Notes under the pieces: generated by a model
Told to the model about the DNA's origin: nothing
Database searches by the model: none
Seen by the model: the letters and a program-made list of their open reading frames with translations, nothing else
Program-made: the position numbers and the translations under genes
Assembly: GCA_022695795.1 (NCBI GenBank)
Contig: MU404064.1
Span: 1-64,000, forward strand
DNA length: 64,000 bases
DNA from: Biscogniauxia marginata
Taxonomy: Eukaryota > Ascomycota > Sordariomycetes > Xylariales > Xylariaceae
Reading direction: 5' to 3'
In this document: positions 44,781 to 56,157 of the stretch, piece after piece
How the letters are laid out: each line of letters opens with the position of its first letter
How positions within the stretch are numbered: position 1 is the first letter of the stretch

Positions 44781-46922
44781 TCAACCATCGGCCAGCACTC
44801 TGGTCCAGTCAAACTTCCTCCAACGCTTCTGGAACCCATCCGTCCTGCGATCCCCCTTATGCCATCGACCCTGCTTCTTTATCACGTCCGGCTCGACGTC
44901 CATCATGCCACCCAAGATTTCCCTAGCAAATAAATCTCCTCGCGGCCACCGGTTGGAATCCTCCACCACGTGTCCCAAGCCCCCATCCAGAGTAAACCAT
45001 GCGTGGAAGTATGGCATCTCCTTGGCAATCGTCCGCCGGAATGCCAGCTTCCCTAACCCATCTCGTGCCCGCGCACCCGTGTCGATGATCTTCTTGTGCT
45101 GTGACCACTCCTCATCGGCCGAGAGCATCGCCTCTTTGAAGAAGGCCGGTGCCGTGTCTCCTAGATCATACGGAATCGGTACCGCTTGCATTGCCGCGTG
45201 CATATGCCGGTGAGGAGCCGCCGCGTTCTCGTAGAAGACCACCTCCCGGCCTTGCTCGTGGTACATGCGCGTCAGGCACTTCATAAAGTTCCTGATCTCC
45301 TCCCACTCGTCATCGTCACACTCGAGAAGGTTTGTCCGGTGCTGGATGGGTACGATGACAGCTCCACCCTCACTCAGCTCGGGCTCCGTCGGTAGTGTCA
45401 GATAAACACGGGTAGCTAAAGAGACAATAGGTGCTATCGGTGGTTGGTTACTATCCTCGTGGTGGCAGAGTTGACAGCTATCCAGAATTTTGTTGATTTT
45501 CTGGTAGTCGTTGACAGCTGCGTTCTTAAGGTTTATTTCTGACTTGTGCACCCGCCTTGCGAGCTTCTCGGCATTCTCGTCCATGTAGTCAAGGTCGTTG
45601 TCAAACTTGCCGTCTTTGGCAATCCGTTCGGCTAGCCGAAGCCCGTCCCCTCCGGCCTGGCCTCGCGTCCGCCGCTCCTCCCGGACCATATCCTCGATCG
45701 TCATGTCATCGTTCTGTTCCATATGGCCCCTTTCCTGTCCGCGCTTTGTGTCAACAGTCCTAGCCTCACCCCGCGAACCTGCCAACATGCGGTTCTCCAT
45801 AACATTCAGAACTACAGCCTCGGGGCCCTTCGAGGCAAAAGCTGCCGCAGCCTGGTTATACTCGGCTTCTAACTTGGCTGCATCCGGGGCCTTCCTTAGT
45901 CTTGCCTTCATCATCTGGGCCTTGAGTCGGTTCAGCGTGGTTTGGTCCAGCTGAGTCGGCGGGTAAGATGATACCTCGTTGGGGATTACAGTGCCCTGGT
46001 CTAACTCTCCAGGCGCGGGTGGTACGTGTCGTTTTTCGTGAAATCCTTGATCCTGTTTCCTCTGCTGAAACAGTTCTCCGCTAGGCTTTTCCTTGCCGAC
46101 GTATCCTTCGCCGTAAATTTTTCTTCTGTCCATCTCAATCTTCTCCTCGCACGCATCATCAAATTCGCGTAGACTGCCATATCTCTCGAACGCTATCTCG
46201 TCGATGGGGCGACCAGTCTGCTCGGCCGTGTTGTATACTCCTTTCAATTTGGTCATCCTCCATTGTGATCCATTATCGCCAAACGTGTAGCTGATCTCGT
46301 GCTGAACTGGAAGCTCAAGCTGATCAAGGGACTTGCCGGTATTCAAACCCTGGAGATGTGTGGCGTTGAGTTCTCTCTTGTGTATCACCCTCTGCGGCTC
46401 CTGTGTTGTTGTCGGCGGAGGTTTGGACGGCTTTGTGCCTTTCTGGGTGTAATCGATGTCCAAGCCAGACGGAGCCGTCATCCACGAGTCCCGAACAGGA
46501 TGCCCGGTGCGCGAGGGTTTCTCGGTGTCCTTGGCAGTTGTTTCTTCATCCGGCGGCGGTAAGTCCTCCTTCACATTCAAACTTTTCAAGTGAAATTGCT
46601 TGCTTGTATCACTATCTAACTCTCGATGTTCACGATGGTCACGTCGGCTGCGATCTCTGCGAGAGTCGCGATCGTCTCGGGCATGTCGCGACCGCTTGTG
46701 GCGGTGGCGGTCTTCATTTTCCTCTTCGTCTACATCACGCGACTTATAGTGCCCATGGCGACGACCGTCATGGTCTTGTTCCGCTGATCGATCCCGTCGA
46801 TGATGATGATGGTGGTGGTGTTTATGTTTCCGATGCTTTTTCTCATCAGATTCGCGACTTGGACGTTCTCGCTCAGCCTTCTCTGCCGCGAGGGTCTTTT
46901 CGAATTCATCGAGGCCATCCAT
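44781..46922 (-). CDS. CWF19-like pre-mRNA splicing factor
   Basis: A single exon of 713 codons. The N-terminal third is highly charged with a run of seven histidines and many Arg/Asp/Ser pairs, as in spliceosomal RS-like proteins. The C-terminal part has the two CwfJ domains: DYQKINKILDSCQLC with a CxxC-H-H zinc-type pattern, RVYLTLPTEPELSEGGAVIVP, NLLECDDDEWEEIRNFM, HRHMHAAMQAVPIP (a HIT-like histidine cluster), then YFHAWFTLDGGLGHVVED and FAREILGGMMDV. Family members (Cwf19, CWF19L2, yeast Drn1) act with the spliceosome and lariat debranching. No intron was needed. The ATG at 46922 begins MDGLDEFEKTL, typical of the family. Confidence 0.93.
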   Translation of the reverse strand: MDGLDEFEKTLAAEKAERERPSRESDEKKHRKHKHHHHHHHRRDRSAEQDHDGRRHGHYKSRDVDEEENEDRHRHKRSRHARDDRDSRRDRSRRDHREHRELDSDTSKQFHLKSLNVKEDLPPPDEETTAKDTEKPSRTGHPVRDSWMTAPSGLDIDYTQKGTKPSKPPPTTTQEPQRVIHKRELNATHLQGLNTGKSLDQLELPVQHEISYTFGDNGSQWRMTKLKGVYNTAEQTGRPIDEIAFERYGSLREFDDACEEKIEMDRRKIYGEGYVGKEKPSGELFQQRKQDQGFHEKRHVPPAPGELDQGTVIPNEVSSYPPTQLDQTTLNRLKAQMMKARLRKAPDAAKLEAEYNQAAAAFASKGPEAVVLNVMENRMLAGSRGEARTVDTKRGQERGHMEQNDDMTIEDMVREERRTRGQAGGDGLRLAERIAKDGKFDNDLDYMDENAEKLARRVHKSEINLKNAAVNDYQKINKILDSCQLCHHEDSNQPPIAPIVSLATRVYLTLPTEPELSEGGAVIVPIQHRTNLLECDDDEWEEIRNFMKCLTRMYHEQGREVVFYENAAAPHRHMHAAMQAVPIPYDLGDTAPAFFKEAMLSADEEWSQHKKIIDTGARARDGLGKLAFRRTIAKEMPYFHAWFTLDGGLGHVVEDSNRWPRGDLFAREILGGMMDVEPDVIKKQGRWHKGDRRTDGFQKRWRKFDWTRVLADG

Positions 46923-47835
46923 AGCGGGAACTCCAGTGATCAGTATTTACGAGATGATGTGGCAAAAACAGTAGGCAGGTTTATCTGCGCTCACTGCGAA
47001 CCGATTTTGAGAAAATGACGGCACGTCCTTTCGCGCTTGGGCGTGGAATTAAAGGGTTTAAGCGCATACTAACATATGATTATAGCGGTATAAGGTGCTC
47101 GTTTAAACAGATTTGAAATATGTAGTAACTAAAGTAGGTATGTATGTTTAATACCCTACATAAGGCGGTAGGTAGCTGGTAAATTAAGTAGCTTTTAATT
47201 AGGCGAAACCTTTGCCAGCTTGTCTTGAAATATATTTATAGGTTTTCACATGATTTTCGTTTCTTAAAGTATAATATAAAGTAGTAAAAAATCTTCTGAA
47301 AATTCGCGCTGCTGTGTTCGAACCCCCAACTTTGTGTTTTTTAGTGGGGATGGGTGCTCGCGTGCAAGCACTGAGTCATTAATAAGTTAAAAGGTTTTGC
47401 AGGTTCATCCCCACCAGACCAACAACCTGATTAATCTCGTTCCCCCCAACCCTCTTTTCTCACCCCACATCCAAATCCATTTTCTCTCTATTTTCATGGC
47501 ACCTACATCCCCCCCCCAGTTCAGTTCACTTACACCATCCCGCCCTCACTTTGAGTCCTGCTGTTCGCTACACCAGAGCGCAGGCTATTAGATAAATTAA
47601 TAGTTCACTGCATGACTCTCTGGTGCCAGCAGTCGAGACTCTCTCACGATTGTCTAGTTAGCATTACTGGACAGTTTTATGTCCATCATTCACTTACACA
47701 GCCAAGGCAACACAACACAACTCCCTATTCCCCCCCGCAACACACCCATCGATGATACACTTCCAACACTTGCATATCCCCGTACATTAGGACGCCAATC
47801 CTTGCTCTCATGGGCTGATCACTTTTCTTGCTATC
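46923..47835. promoter_or_regulatory. Shared upstream region of CWF19-like and BRF1 genes
   Basis: About 910 bp between divergent genes. GTAGGTATG-type motifs lie near 47133-47175. A long C-run occurs near 47509-47517. No gene is seen; a TTCGAAC motif near 47317 resembles a tRNA T-loop but has no matching stems. Confidence 0.5.
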
Positions 47836-50425
47836 ATGTCTTCCTTTCTCAAACCGCTTAAAGGCTCTGCCAAGGGCTCCAAAGGCGGTTTCCAGATCCG
47901 ACCCAGAGGCGCCGGGTCCAATGACCGCATTAAAGAGGTCTTGAATAGAGGCCGCATCGAGAGCCAAAGGGCAATGAGCATGGATCCAGCACCAGCCGCC
48001 CCTACCAGTTCCTCGTCCAAGGATAGACAGCCGTGTCCAAACCCGAAATGTCCTAACCCCTCCGCCCCTGTCACTGATGGTTTTTGTTCTGCTTGCGGTC
48101 GGGAGATCGACAGCTCCAACATTGTCGCCGAAGTCCAGTTTGGCGAGACCTCGTCAGGCGCTGCTATCGTCCAGGGAAGCTTCGTCGGCGCCGATCAAGG
48201 CACCACCACTAGCATGGGCCCAGGAATGCGACGGCTAGGTGGTGTCGTGGGCGACAACAGAGAAAAAACCATTCGCGAAGGTATGCCAATCTCCACTTGC
48301 CCACCGTCATAAGAGAAATGCTAAATACTTAACGTCACGCTCTAGCTCGAAGTATGATGTGGGGGTTTAAGTCGCGACTGAAAAACATCAGTGAGAGCGC
48401 CATTGAGGCGGCAGTCATGATCTTCAAGCTGGTCTTGAACGAAAACTGGTTGCAAGGCCGTGGCATGGACAAGGTTGTCCCGGTATGTCTCTATACGGCA
48501 TGCCGCAGAGAGGAGAGGTGCGACGTGATGCTCATCGATTTTGCTGAACTCGTCCATGTAAGTGTCGTTGTCTCAGCGCTTCCAAGCTTCTTGTCTAACA
48601 AAAGTAAACCATCTAGATCAACGTGTATGAGCTGGGTCATGTCTTCAAAGACCTCAACAATATCTACTCGTTTAACAACAACAATGTTCGGTCTATCATA
48701 CCCGAGGACCTCATGATGCGCTTTGCAGAAAAGCTCGATTTTGGTGATTTTACCAATAAAATCGCGGCAGACGCAACCCGGCTCTGCCAGAGAATGGGGC
48801 GCGACTGGATGATTATGGGCCGGCGGCCTTCGGGGATCTGCGGAGCTTGTCTCTTAATGGCTGCTCGCATGTGGAATTTCCGGCGGACAGTTCGGGAGAT
48901 CGTTTACGTTGTAAAAGTCACTACCCACACTATCGAGCAACGCCTAGATGAGTTCACAGTCACCGAAAGTAGTGATTTATCGATTGAGGATTTCCTCAAT
49001 CATGAGTTCCTAGAGTCCCGTCATGACCCGCCATCATTCTACAAGAGCACTGCCGAATGGAAAGAAAACATGGAGAAGCAGAAGGCTGAATCTGGTAGGA
49101 AACGGAAACGTGCGGTTGAGGACATTGGTGAGGAGGATGAGGATGGAGAGGGAGCACACGACCCGGTAGCCACTGGGGAAACTGAGGGACAAGGCAGCAT
49201 TAAAACGACGTCGAGGGCCTCATCTTCTTCTAAAGATATGCCGCCTCCGCCGATACCTCGCCCCCCGCCTGATGTGTCAAGGTTGCGTAAAGTCACAGAA
49301 TTCTTGCCAAGATCTTTTGATAATACGGAAAGCAGAGACTGCGTCGTGCCATTTGACCCTAGCAAGATACCTCCACCGGCCCCGAGACCGCCTCCAAAAT
49401 TGCCCGGGGACAATGAGATTCTTGATGGTCTCAACGCCGAGAATCCAACCAGTGACGACGCTATGAATGAGTTAGCGGAGGTATACGGGTCTTCGGAGGG
49501 AAATTCTCACAGGGAAGAGGGTGTAGAGGAAGAGGAGGAAGAAGACCCTACCCCAGAGCCGAAGTCTCGTCGACGAGGGAGGAACCAACCAGTCGAACCA
49601 TTACTCACATTCGATGAGGAGTGGGAACGTGACGAAGCCGAGTTGGAGAATCAGATCAACGAAGTTATCAACGACCCCCACAGCGACGCACACAGCAAAG
49701 CACTCGCTACGGCTGCCCATCTCGCCCACATCAAAGGCGAATGGGCACGCTCACTGCTCCCGGCGCGGAAACTCAAGATGGATGAGGTCATTAGTGAGGA
49801 CGAGTTTGCCGACGACCCAGAGGTTCAGTTTTGTCAGCTAGCACCGGAGGAGGTGGTGATCAAGGAAGAGATCTGGATGAATATGAACAAGGATTGGTTG
49901 CGCAAGCAGCAGGAGAAGACATATCGGCAACAAATGGAGAAGTTAGGGCCTCCAAAACGGAGACGCAACAGAGTCAAGAAACCACGGATCGGTGAAGGTC
50001 AGCTCACCCCGGCTTCGTCGCCCGGAGAGGCGGCGGTCGAGGCGATGAAGAAACGAAACACAGTCTCAAAGCGTATCAATTACGATGCGATTGCGAACTT
50101 ATTCGGCAGCAGTAAGAAGCGGGGGCCCGGCTCAGTGGCTTCTCGCATGGAGAGCGAAACGACTAGTCACCGGACCAGCCGCGCCGGGAGTACTGCTGAT
50201 GAAAGCAGTGAACGGGATCGGCAACGTGATTCTAGGGTGCCACAAGTCTCTGTGGAGAAGGCGGCTGGTAATGACGAGGCCGAGGAGGACGAGGACGTTC
50301 AAGAGGAGGAAGAAAACGAAGAAATACCAGACGAAACCCAAGTATATGGTTATGGACAGGACGACTTGGAGCATCCCGGCTACGGCGAAGACGACTATGA
50401 TGATGGTGAGGAGGAATATTACTGA
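47836..50425 (+). CDS. TFIIIB subunit BRF1
   Basis: Three exons: 47836-48280, 48346-48557 and 48617-50425 (821 aa). A zinc ribbon (Cys67, Cys72, Cys84, Cys87 in CPNPKCPNPSAPVTDGFCSAC) is followed by two TFIIB-type cyclin folds: LKNISESAIEAAVMIFKLVL with VCLYTACRREERCDVMLIDFAE, and FGDFTNKIAADATRLCQRMG with RRPSGICGACLLMAARMW. After these come proline-rich and acidic linkers, the BRF1-specific WMNMNKDWLRKQQEKTYRQQ segment, and KKRNTVSKRINYDAIANLF. The role is to recruit RNA polymerase III to tRNA and 5S genes with TBP. The N-terminus before the zinc ribbon is unusually long, so translation might start at Met47 or Met49 instead. Confidence 0.93.
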
Positions 50426-51023
50426 GCCAATAGGCGGTCATACCAAACGTTTAAGAGTGTGGAGAATAGACCTATAAAGGCCACCGACCTAACGTTTCTA
50501 ACAATGATTGGTCGCTATAACTCGCATCTTCTCAGAGACGTTGCGTCTTATGATGTGGATATTGCCCGATACTTCAGGTGTGCCATCTTCACAGACGTAT
50601 GATTATTCTAGTAGTATGATTTACATAGCCAAGTACACCTAATACGAAGACTCAACATATATGTATTTATTGCCCCTAGCCGTAGTAAGGCACCCACTAC
50701 TATCTCGTGCCTAACTACCAATACAGTCACAAGCCAGTGATTACATAGAATTAAGATGGGGGGTCTAATAAGAGTTGTCGGAGACCTTGGCGACGATGGG
50801 CGCCTGCACGGTAACGACTAGAGCGTATAAGTCGCCTATAACTCTGACCCATCTGGAACTAGCCCTCTACTAATATCGGCACAATTACTCCCAAGGTTGG
50901 GATGTCGGCAATCCGAGACAAGACAATCACAGACTAAGTAGGTGAAAACATTTCTACTTTGTTGGGTATCTTGAGTCATATTCTCATCAGACGCGAAGAA
51001 GAGTAAAGCAGGGGGGCTGTTCA
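50426..51023. other. Intergenic between convergent genes, no gene seen
   Basis: 3' flanks of BRF1 and the signal peptidase gene. No supported ORF. Confidence 0.5.
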
Positions 51024-51599
51024 TCACTCGCGCTGCAGGACCACCAACAAGCCCATGATACCAAGCATGACCGTCTTCAACCAGGGGTGCTCACTGAGCA
51101 TGATGGTGACGTAGCCCACAAACGGAATATATCCCACGACACTGCCGATAATGTCCTTTCTCTCGAGATAGTCCTGCCCCCTGGCATACAGCTCGGTATC
51201 GTCGGCAGCGTTGTTGTCACCCTTGGTCAACAGCTTCGCGTGCTTGCCGGTGCCGAACTTGCGCACAACGCGGTGTACGATAGGGATGTCCTTGTCCTTG
51301 ACGTTGTAGACGACGACCTCGCCCACATCCGTCTCGGCCAGGAAGTTCCTATTCCACAAGAACAGTAGATCGCCGCGCTGGAAGGCGGGCTCCATGGAGC
51401 CGGAGAGGACGACGACGATGGGGGAGGGCGAGTCGGCAACGACAGAGAGACCTTTCCACATCTGTTTGTCGAGTTAGTTTGTGTAGCCGAGATAGTCGGC
51501 AGCAGGCGTAGAACGTACCATGAATGCGGTGGAGAGGATCAGGGCAAAGTTGAGCAGCTGGGCAGCCAACTGCCGCGGGTTCTGGAGGCTCGACAACAT
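51024..51599 (-). CDS. sec11: Signal peptidase complex catalytic subunit SEC11
   Basis: Two exons on the minus strand, 51599-51519 and 51461-51024 (172 aa). The N-terminal segment ([20 protein letters not shown]) is the membrane anchor. The catalytic serine is Ser49 in LSGSMEPAF, the eukaryotic histidine replacing lysine is His90 in PIVHRVV, and the acidic residue lies in [12 protein letters not shown]. The C-terminal hydrophobic segment [20 protein letters not shown] completes the protein. It cuts signal peptides from secretory proteins in the ER membrane. Length and splice sites fit the family well. Confidence 0.96.
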
Positions 51600-52832
51600 G
51601 GCGATACCGCAGACAATTCGTATGGCGAGGAGGTTGTGTTGGTATTGGAAGCTGTAGTATGAAATATTGCTGGCCTCGACGAGGAAATCGGGAGGCCAAC
51701 TGGTAGGAATTAAAGATAATGCAAATTAATAAGACCAGAAGCTTCCCCCGAGAGGTCTTACGTTGGTTGCGAAAAAGCTACCTCTAAGCCCAGGAAGTTC
51801 AATGGAATGCGAAGGTGTCCTCAAACTGCATGGGGATGTACCTAGGTACCACAACCGACAGTGCCAGCTGGCTTCTCAGGTGTTAGATAGTCCGCCAGCT
51901 GAGCTTCACACAGCGCCTCTACTTTACTACAATCGATCCCAACTCAGGGTGTAATATAAATAAATATCACAACCAGCATCACATTTCCTTGAATTCCGGG
52001 GAACCGATAGTGAGACGACACGTAACGACAGAAAGGGCAGCACAATACCAAGAACGTGAGAAAGTCTCTAGTAAGGCGAGGCTAACCTTGTTTCGTACTG
52101 GATATAAAAAAATACCCAAACTGCCATTCGCCATGACTTTGCAACAGCTGAATATTTCGATACTAACTACGAACTTCATGACACGCAAATGCAACATATG
52201 GATGTACCGCCTTTAGTTTGTATTTGTACCTATAAGTGAGATGTTCCTAAAGTTCCCTGTAATGGGAAAACAGGTAGGCACTGGTAACGCCGGGCGCAGA
52301 TGACATCGTCGCGTAGTATCGATGGGACCTTATGTAGATGCATGGGATACATCCGTATTATTATTGTCTGTCCCCCGTCCCCCTCGCGATTGGATATATT
52401 GACATATAGACCTACGTATATGTATATATAATGATAGGAAGTCGCCAGGGGCGACATGAAGACATGTATCTCTCTACTTCACGTTCTAATACTCAGGGCG
52501 CTTCCGTGTTAGTCTGGCCTTCCTCGGCCTCATCCCAGAATAGGGATGCTACCTTCCATCCAACGAGGCCCTCTTCACAGGGTTTCATAGGCACGCGAGG
52601 TAGGCGGATAAGGGATGTCCAGTTCCCATCCATCTCCTCATATCGTGCTCTCTTCAAACCTCAACCTTCGCCGTCTCTCCTCAACTACATACCTACCTAT
52701 GTAACCTATCTTTCGTTTCAGGCCTCAAATCGCAGAACCTATTGCTTCCCTTCCCAGAGTCTTCTTTGGTCTAACATCAGTTCCCAACCTCCCCCTGATC
52801 TACCTAGATAGCATCGAACATTTATCGCCATC
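51600..52832. promoter_or_regulatory. Divergent promoter region, no gene seen
   Basis: Between the signal peptidase gene and the membrane-protein gene. A TA-rich patch lies at about 52413-52431. The open frame at 52431-52811 is Ser/Pro-rich and has no recognisable product; it more likely contains the leader of the downstream gene. Confidence 0.45.
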
Positions 52833-54161
52833 ATGTCCGACACGACACCTCTTCTTCCGCGTCCGGTCAACAGCAATCCCACCCAAGGAGATAGCCATGT
52901 AAGATAACCCACCGCGGCCCATCAATGGACCCTTGTGTATGCAGGAAATCTGACCTCTGGAAGCCAATCACCCTCCGGGCGTGCCACTCGCCATGGCGTG
53001 GGATCAACCAAGCAGTCCTTTTCCTCATTCGCCTGATATTTTCTGGGTACTTGTCCGCAGTCTTTGGTGTCTCCCTCAAGTACAAGCTCGAGAGTGAAGA
53101 CGGGCATTCCCGCTGGCGCATTCCCTTCCAGTTCTCAACAGTGTCATTCTGCTTGCTATGGGCCTACCATCTTCTGGTGACTGTCAGTGCAAAGCCTTGC
53201 ATCACCATCTTCACTACGGGGCGCGGGCGAGTGCCATGCTAATTCCCACGATAGCTCTGGACTGGTATGCACCTTTTCGTGCCGCGCACTATCGAAGAGG
53301 ATCCTGAAGACTGCCACGAGCACCGCATGAGAACGCACATCATCCGCATGCTATCCCCGCCGAGCCAAGCCAACTACCACGGCCGGCGTTTTACGTTCAG
53401 CATGTTCTACACCATTGCTCATGTCTTTGCTTTCATGAACACTATAATCTACTGGGGCGTCCTCGTTCCATCTGGACATGGTGGGTTCAGGCCACCTAAT
53501 CTCCCGCATCACGGCCATCATAGGGGCAACGAGACCGAGACAATCTTGTATGACCCGGGTAAGCAATATTTCTTCTCCCCCTTCGACGGGTTCTAGCGCA
53601 ATTAGAGCGGCCCCATCAACGGCCCTTCCCGCATTCGATGGTGCTAATGTCGGATTAGACAAGGGCCTGTTTGAGGAAGACCCGATCAAGTCATTCAGCA
53701 TCATCAACGTCTGGACGATCACATCTCTTATCGGAGGCATCGAAATCTTCTTCCTCAATAGTATCCGACGCCAAACTGTAAGTAGCCACTTGGGTCCGGC
53801 TCCTTAACCAAATGGCCGATCTAACCGCCATCACAGCCAGTTGCAGCCCATACAGCTGGCGTCATGTCTTTGAGCGGCGCCTATCTCGCTTGGGCTGGGA
53901 TTGGTAAGCTCCTCACTGGTCACGCGGGCTTGTTCTTCCTCGACCCTAAGCTCATGGGAGATGTTCCCGAGGCGACTATCGCAGCCTGTATTGCCTTCAT
54001 CTCCCTATCGCCGGGAAGTAAGTGCCCCGCGTTTGTCCTGGCCTCCCAGCTAGGATCAGAAGATACTGACGTATGGGCTTCGGACAGTCTTCTCGTACAT
54101 GTACGGTCTGATTGCGATGCGCGAGTCGATGACGGCTGCGCATCACGATTCGTCTCGTTGA
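52833..54161 (+). CDS. FAR-17a/AIG1-like multi-pass membrane protein
   Basis: Six exons: 52833-52898, 52964-53182, 53255-53558, 53659-53777, 53837-54017 and 54088-54161 (320 aa). Hydrophobic segments alternate with short polar loops: INQAVLFLIRLIFSGYLSAVFG, FQFSTVSFCLLWAYHLLVT, FTFSMFYTIAHVFAFMNTIIYW, SFSIINVWTITSLIGGIEIF, VMSLSGAYLAWAGIGKLLTG, and EATIAACIAFISLSPG. The pattern resembles the fungal UPF0641/FAR-17a-AIG1 group, whose mammalian relatives are serine hydrolases of branched fatty acid esters; the fungal function is not settled. The first intron needs an AAG acceptor at 52961-52963; the CAG 14 bp upstream would put a stop in frame. No signal peptide is present. Confidence 0.7.
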
Positions 54162-56157
54162 AAGGAGACAGCGGGGCCTTGCCATACTCACATGATAAGA
54201 CAACGGGAGTCGCGGTTTGTTGTAGATAGGGATTGCATCAGAATTGTACGTGGCCAACGCACACTCTCCTATCTTCGGTGGAGTACCTAGGTTCGGTGCT
54301 CGAGGAGGCTTGTGAAAGACCAGTGCTATCAAGATCATTACTAATGGCCTAATGAGGCGGCAGCTGAAGAAGCAGTATTGGGACACCGGTCTGGACTTGC
54401 GGGGAATGCGTGCGATAATGGCGTGACTCATGGTTTAGACTGAATGCCAACTCAAGCATCCGAGTTTCCCATGAGAGGAGGGGGAGTGGGAGGAGGAGGG
54501 CAGTTGTGCTGGCGGGTGTGTTTCCATTGAAGGGGGTGTGAGCTGGCGTGTCTGAGGCATCTTTTACTAGCCCAAGTTGCGGAATGGGTATGACTCCTGG
54601 TCCATTGATTTCCTCGGAACGTTCGCAAGAACTCTGGTGCTATGCCTTATGGAGCAGACCGATACGTATAGACGGTATGGAATAAGGTACCTTGCGTGCT
54701 ACTGGACCCAGGCAAGTTAGGTCAAGTTGAGATTCCGAGAGCCCGCTAGGGGTTCAAGTAGCAAGTTGATCCTGGCTCGCCTCGTCCGATCTTTTGGGCT
54801 GGCACCACGCTTAACGCTCTCGTTGGGCGGTGCCTGAAAAGAGGATCCCACGCTTCCCCATGTCTTACAGGAACGGCACGAGTCATCAGGACCCCTCCCT
54901 TCTCCCCTCTCCCCTTTTCTCCCCCCTTTTCTCCCCCCTAATCCCTAATTTAGACACCCCGCACTAACCTTATCGAACATGTGAGATTCACACAACCTTC
55001 TTGTAACATCATCAACATCGCTCCCTACCTACGTAACATGCCGGGTAGGGCTGGGCCAGCTGACTTCCCGGCAGGCTGTTGGCATGTCCAACACGTCCGA
55101 TCGAACCGGAGTGGGTAAGTTCGATTGGGTACGATTGGATAAGTGTGCGCTTGAGAATGACGTATCCGATTAGCCAGAGGATGGGACGGCAAAGACGGGT
55201 GGGCGGTGTTCTGCAGCCAGAATCCCTCGCATTCCATTGCGACCATTGAGGGTCCGATTGAGAGGTCCGAAGACACCAGCCATCCCCCGCCACGGATCAT
55301 ATGAAGCTCCTCTCCGGTACCCATTCGTCCTGATAACCTGGCGGTGCTGGTACGGACGGATTCAGGCCATGTCCCCTCTTTTGCCTTTCTCCTCCTCGCG
55401 GTTTGGACAGCGCAGTGTGCGGTGAGCGGAGCATCACAAGACCATGGGCCTCTCACATACGTGGCTGATTGCCCAATGATGTGTCTTTTCTCCGATTCTT
55501 TGCAGAGGGCAAGACTTGCAGGGCAGGGGGGTCTGCCGTCCACTTAGATAGTGAGGCGGCAAGCATCCACCGGCGAGATAAACGACGATCTAAGGCCCGG
55601 TTTGGCGATTCGGCCCCCAATCCATGCAAGTATAGGCCGCTACCATAAGTAGGACCTGTGCGACTCCAGCCAGGCAGTCTGCACAGAAGCGCTAAACACG
55701 GCGGCCTCTCTTACAAAAGTGCGGCCAGTATAAATATCTCGGACACCCCCCCCTCCACTTCTGCCCCCCTTTCTTTCGTTCTTCCTCCCCCACCACAACC
55801 ATTAGGGTCGCAAAGCACCATAAGGATATCTCCAGATACGTTCGTTTTTTTTTTCTTCGAATCGACTCTGGGGATAAACTGCCCGGGCCCCTGTCAATCT
55901 CTTTGTGTGTCAAAATCCCATCAAACCTCACACACACACGCACCCACCTACCCCCCCTTTTTCCCCCTTCACTCTCTACCTTCGGGAACGCAGAAATTCC
56001 CACCCACGCTCTTTTCGTCGCTCTCTAGTCAACTACATTAGAAGGAGAGGAAGTGACTTTATTGTCCTTATATTTTTTTCTCTCTCTTCATCTTATCATC
56101 CCGAATCACCAGCCACGCTGTCGACTTCTCCCGCTACTCAAGAAAACTACCGTCACC
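54162..56157. other. Intergenic, 2 kb, no gene seen
   Basis: A pyrimidine-rich run (TCTCCCC/CCCCTTTT) at about 54895-54945 and a second at 55745-55790 suggest leader or core-promoter sequence for the BTB gene. Open frames on the minus strand near 55.0-55.5 kb have no recognisable product. Confidence 0.45.

Noticed and set aside
47300..47335. TTCGAAC motif resembling a tRNA T-loop
   Set aside because: Flanking bases do not form the 5-bp T stem on either strand, and no D arm, anticodon arm or acceptor stem is found at the proper spacing.
52899..52953. CAG acceptor for the first intron of the membrane-protein gene
   Set aside because: It leads straight to an in-frame TGA; the AAG ten bases on keeps the frame into the first membrane segment.
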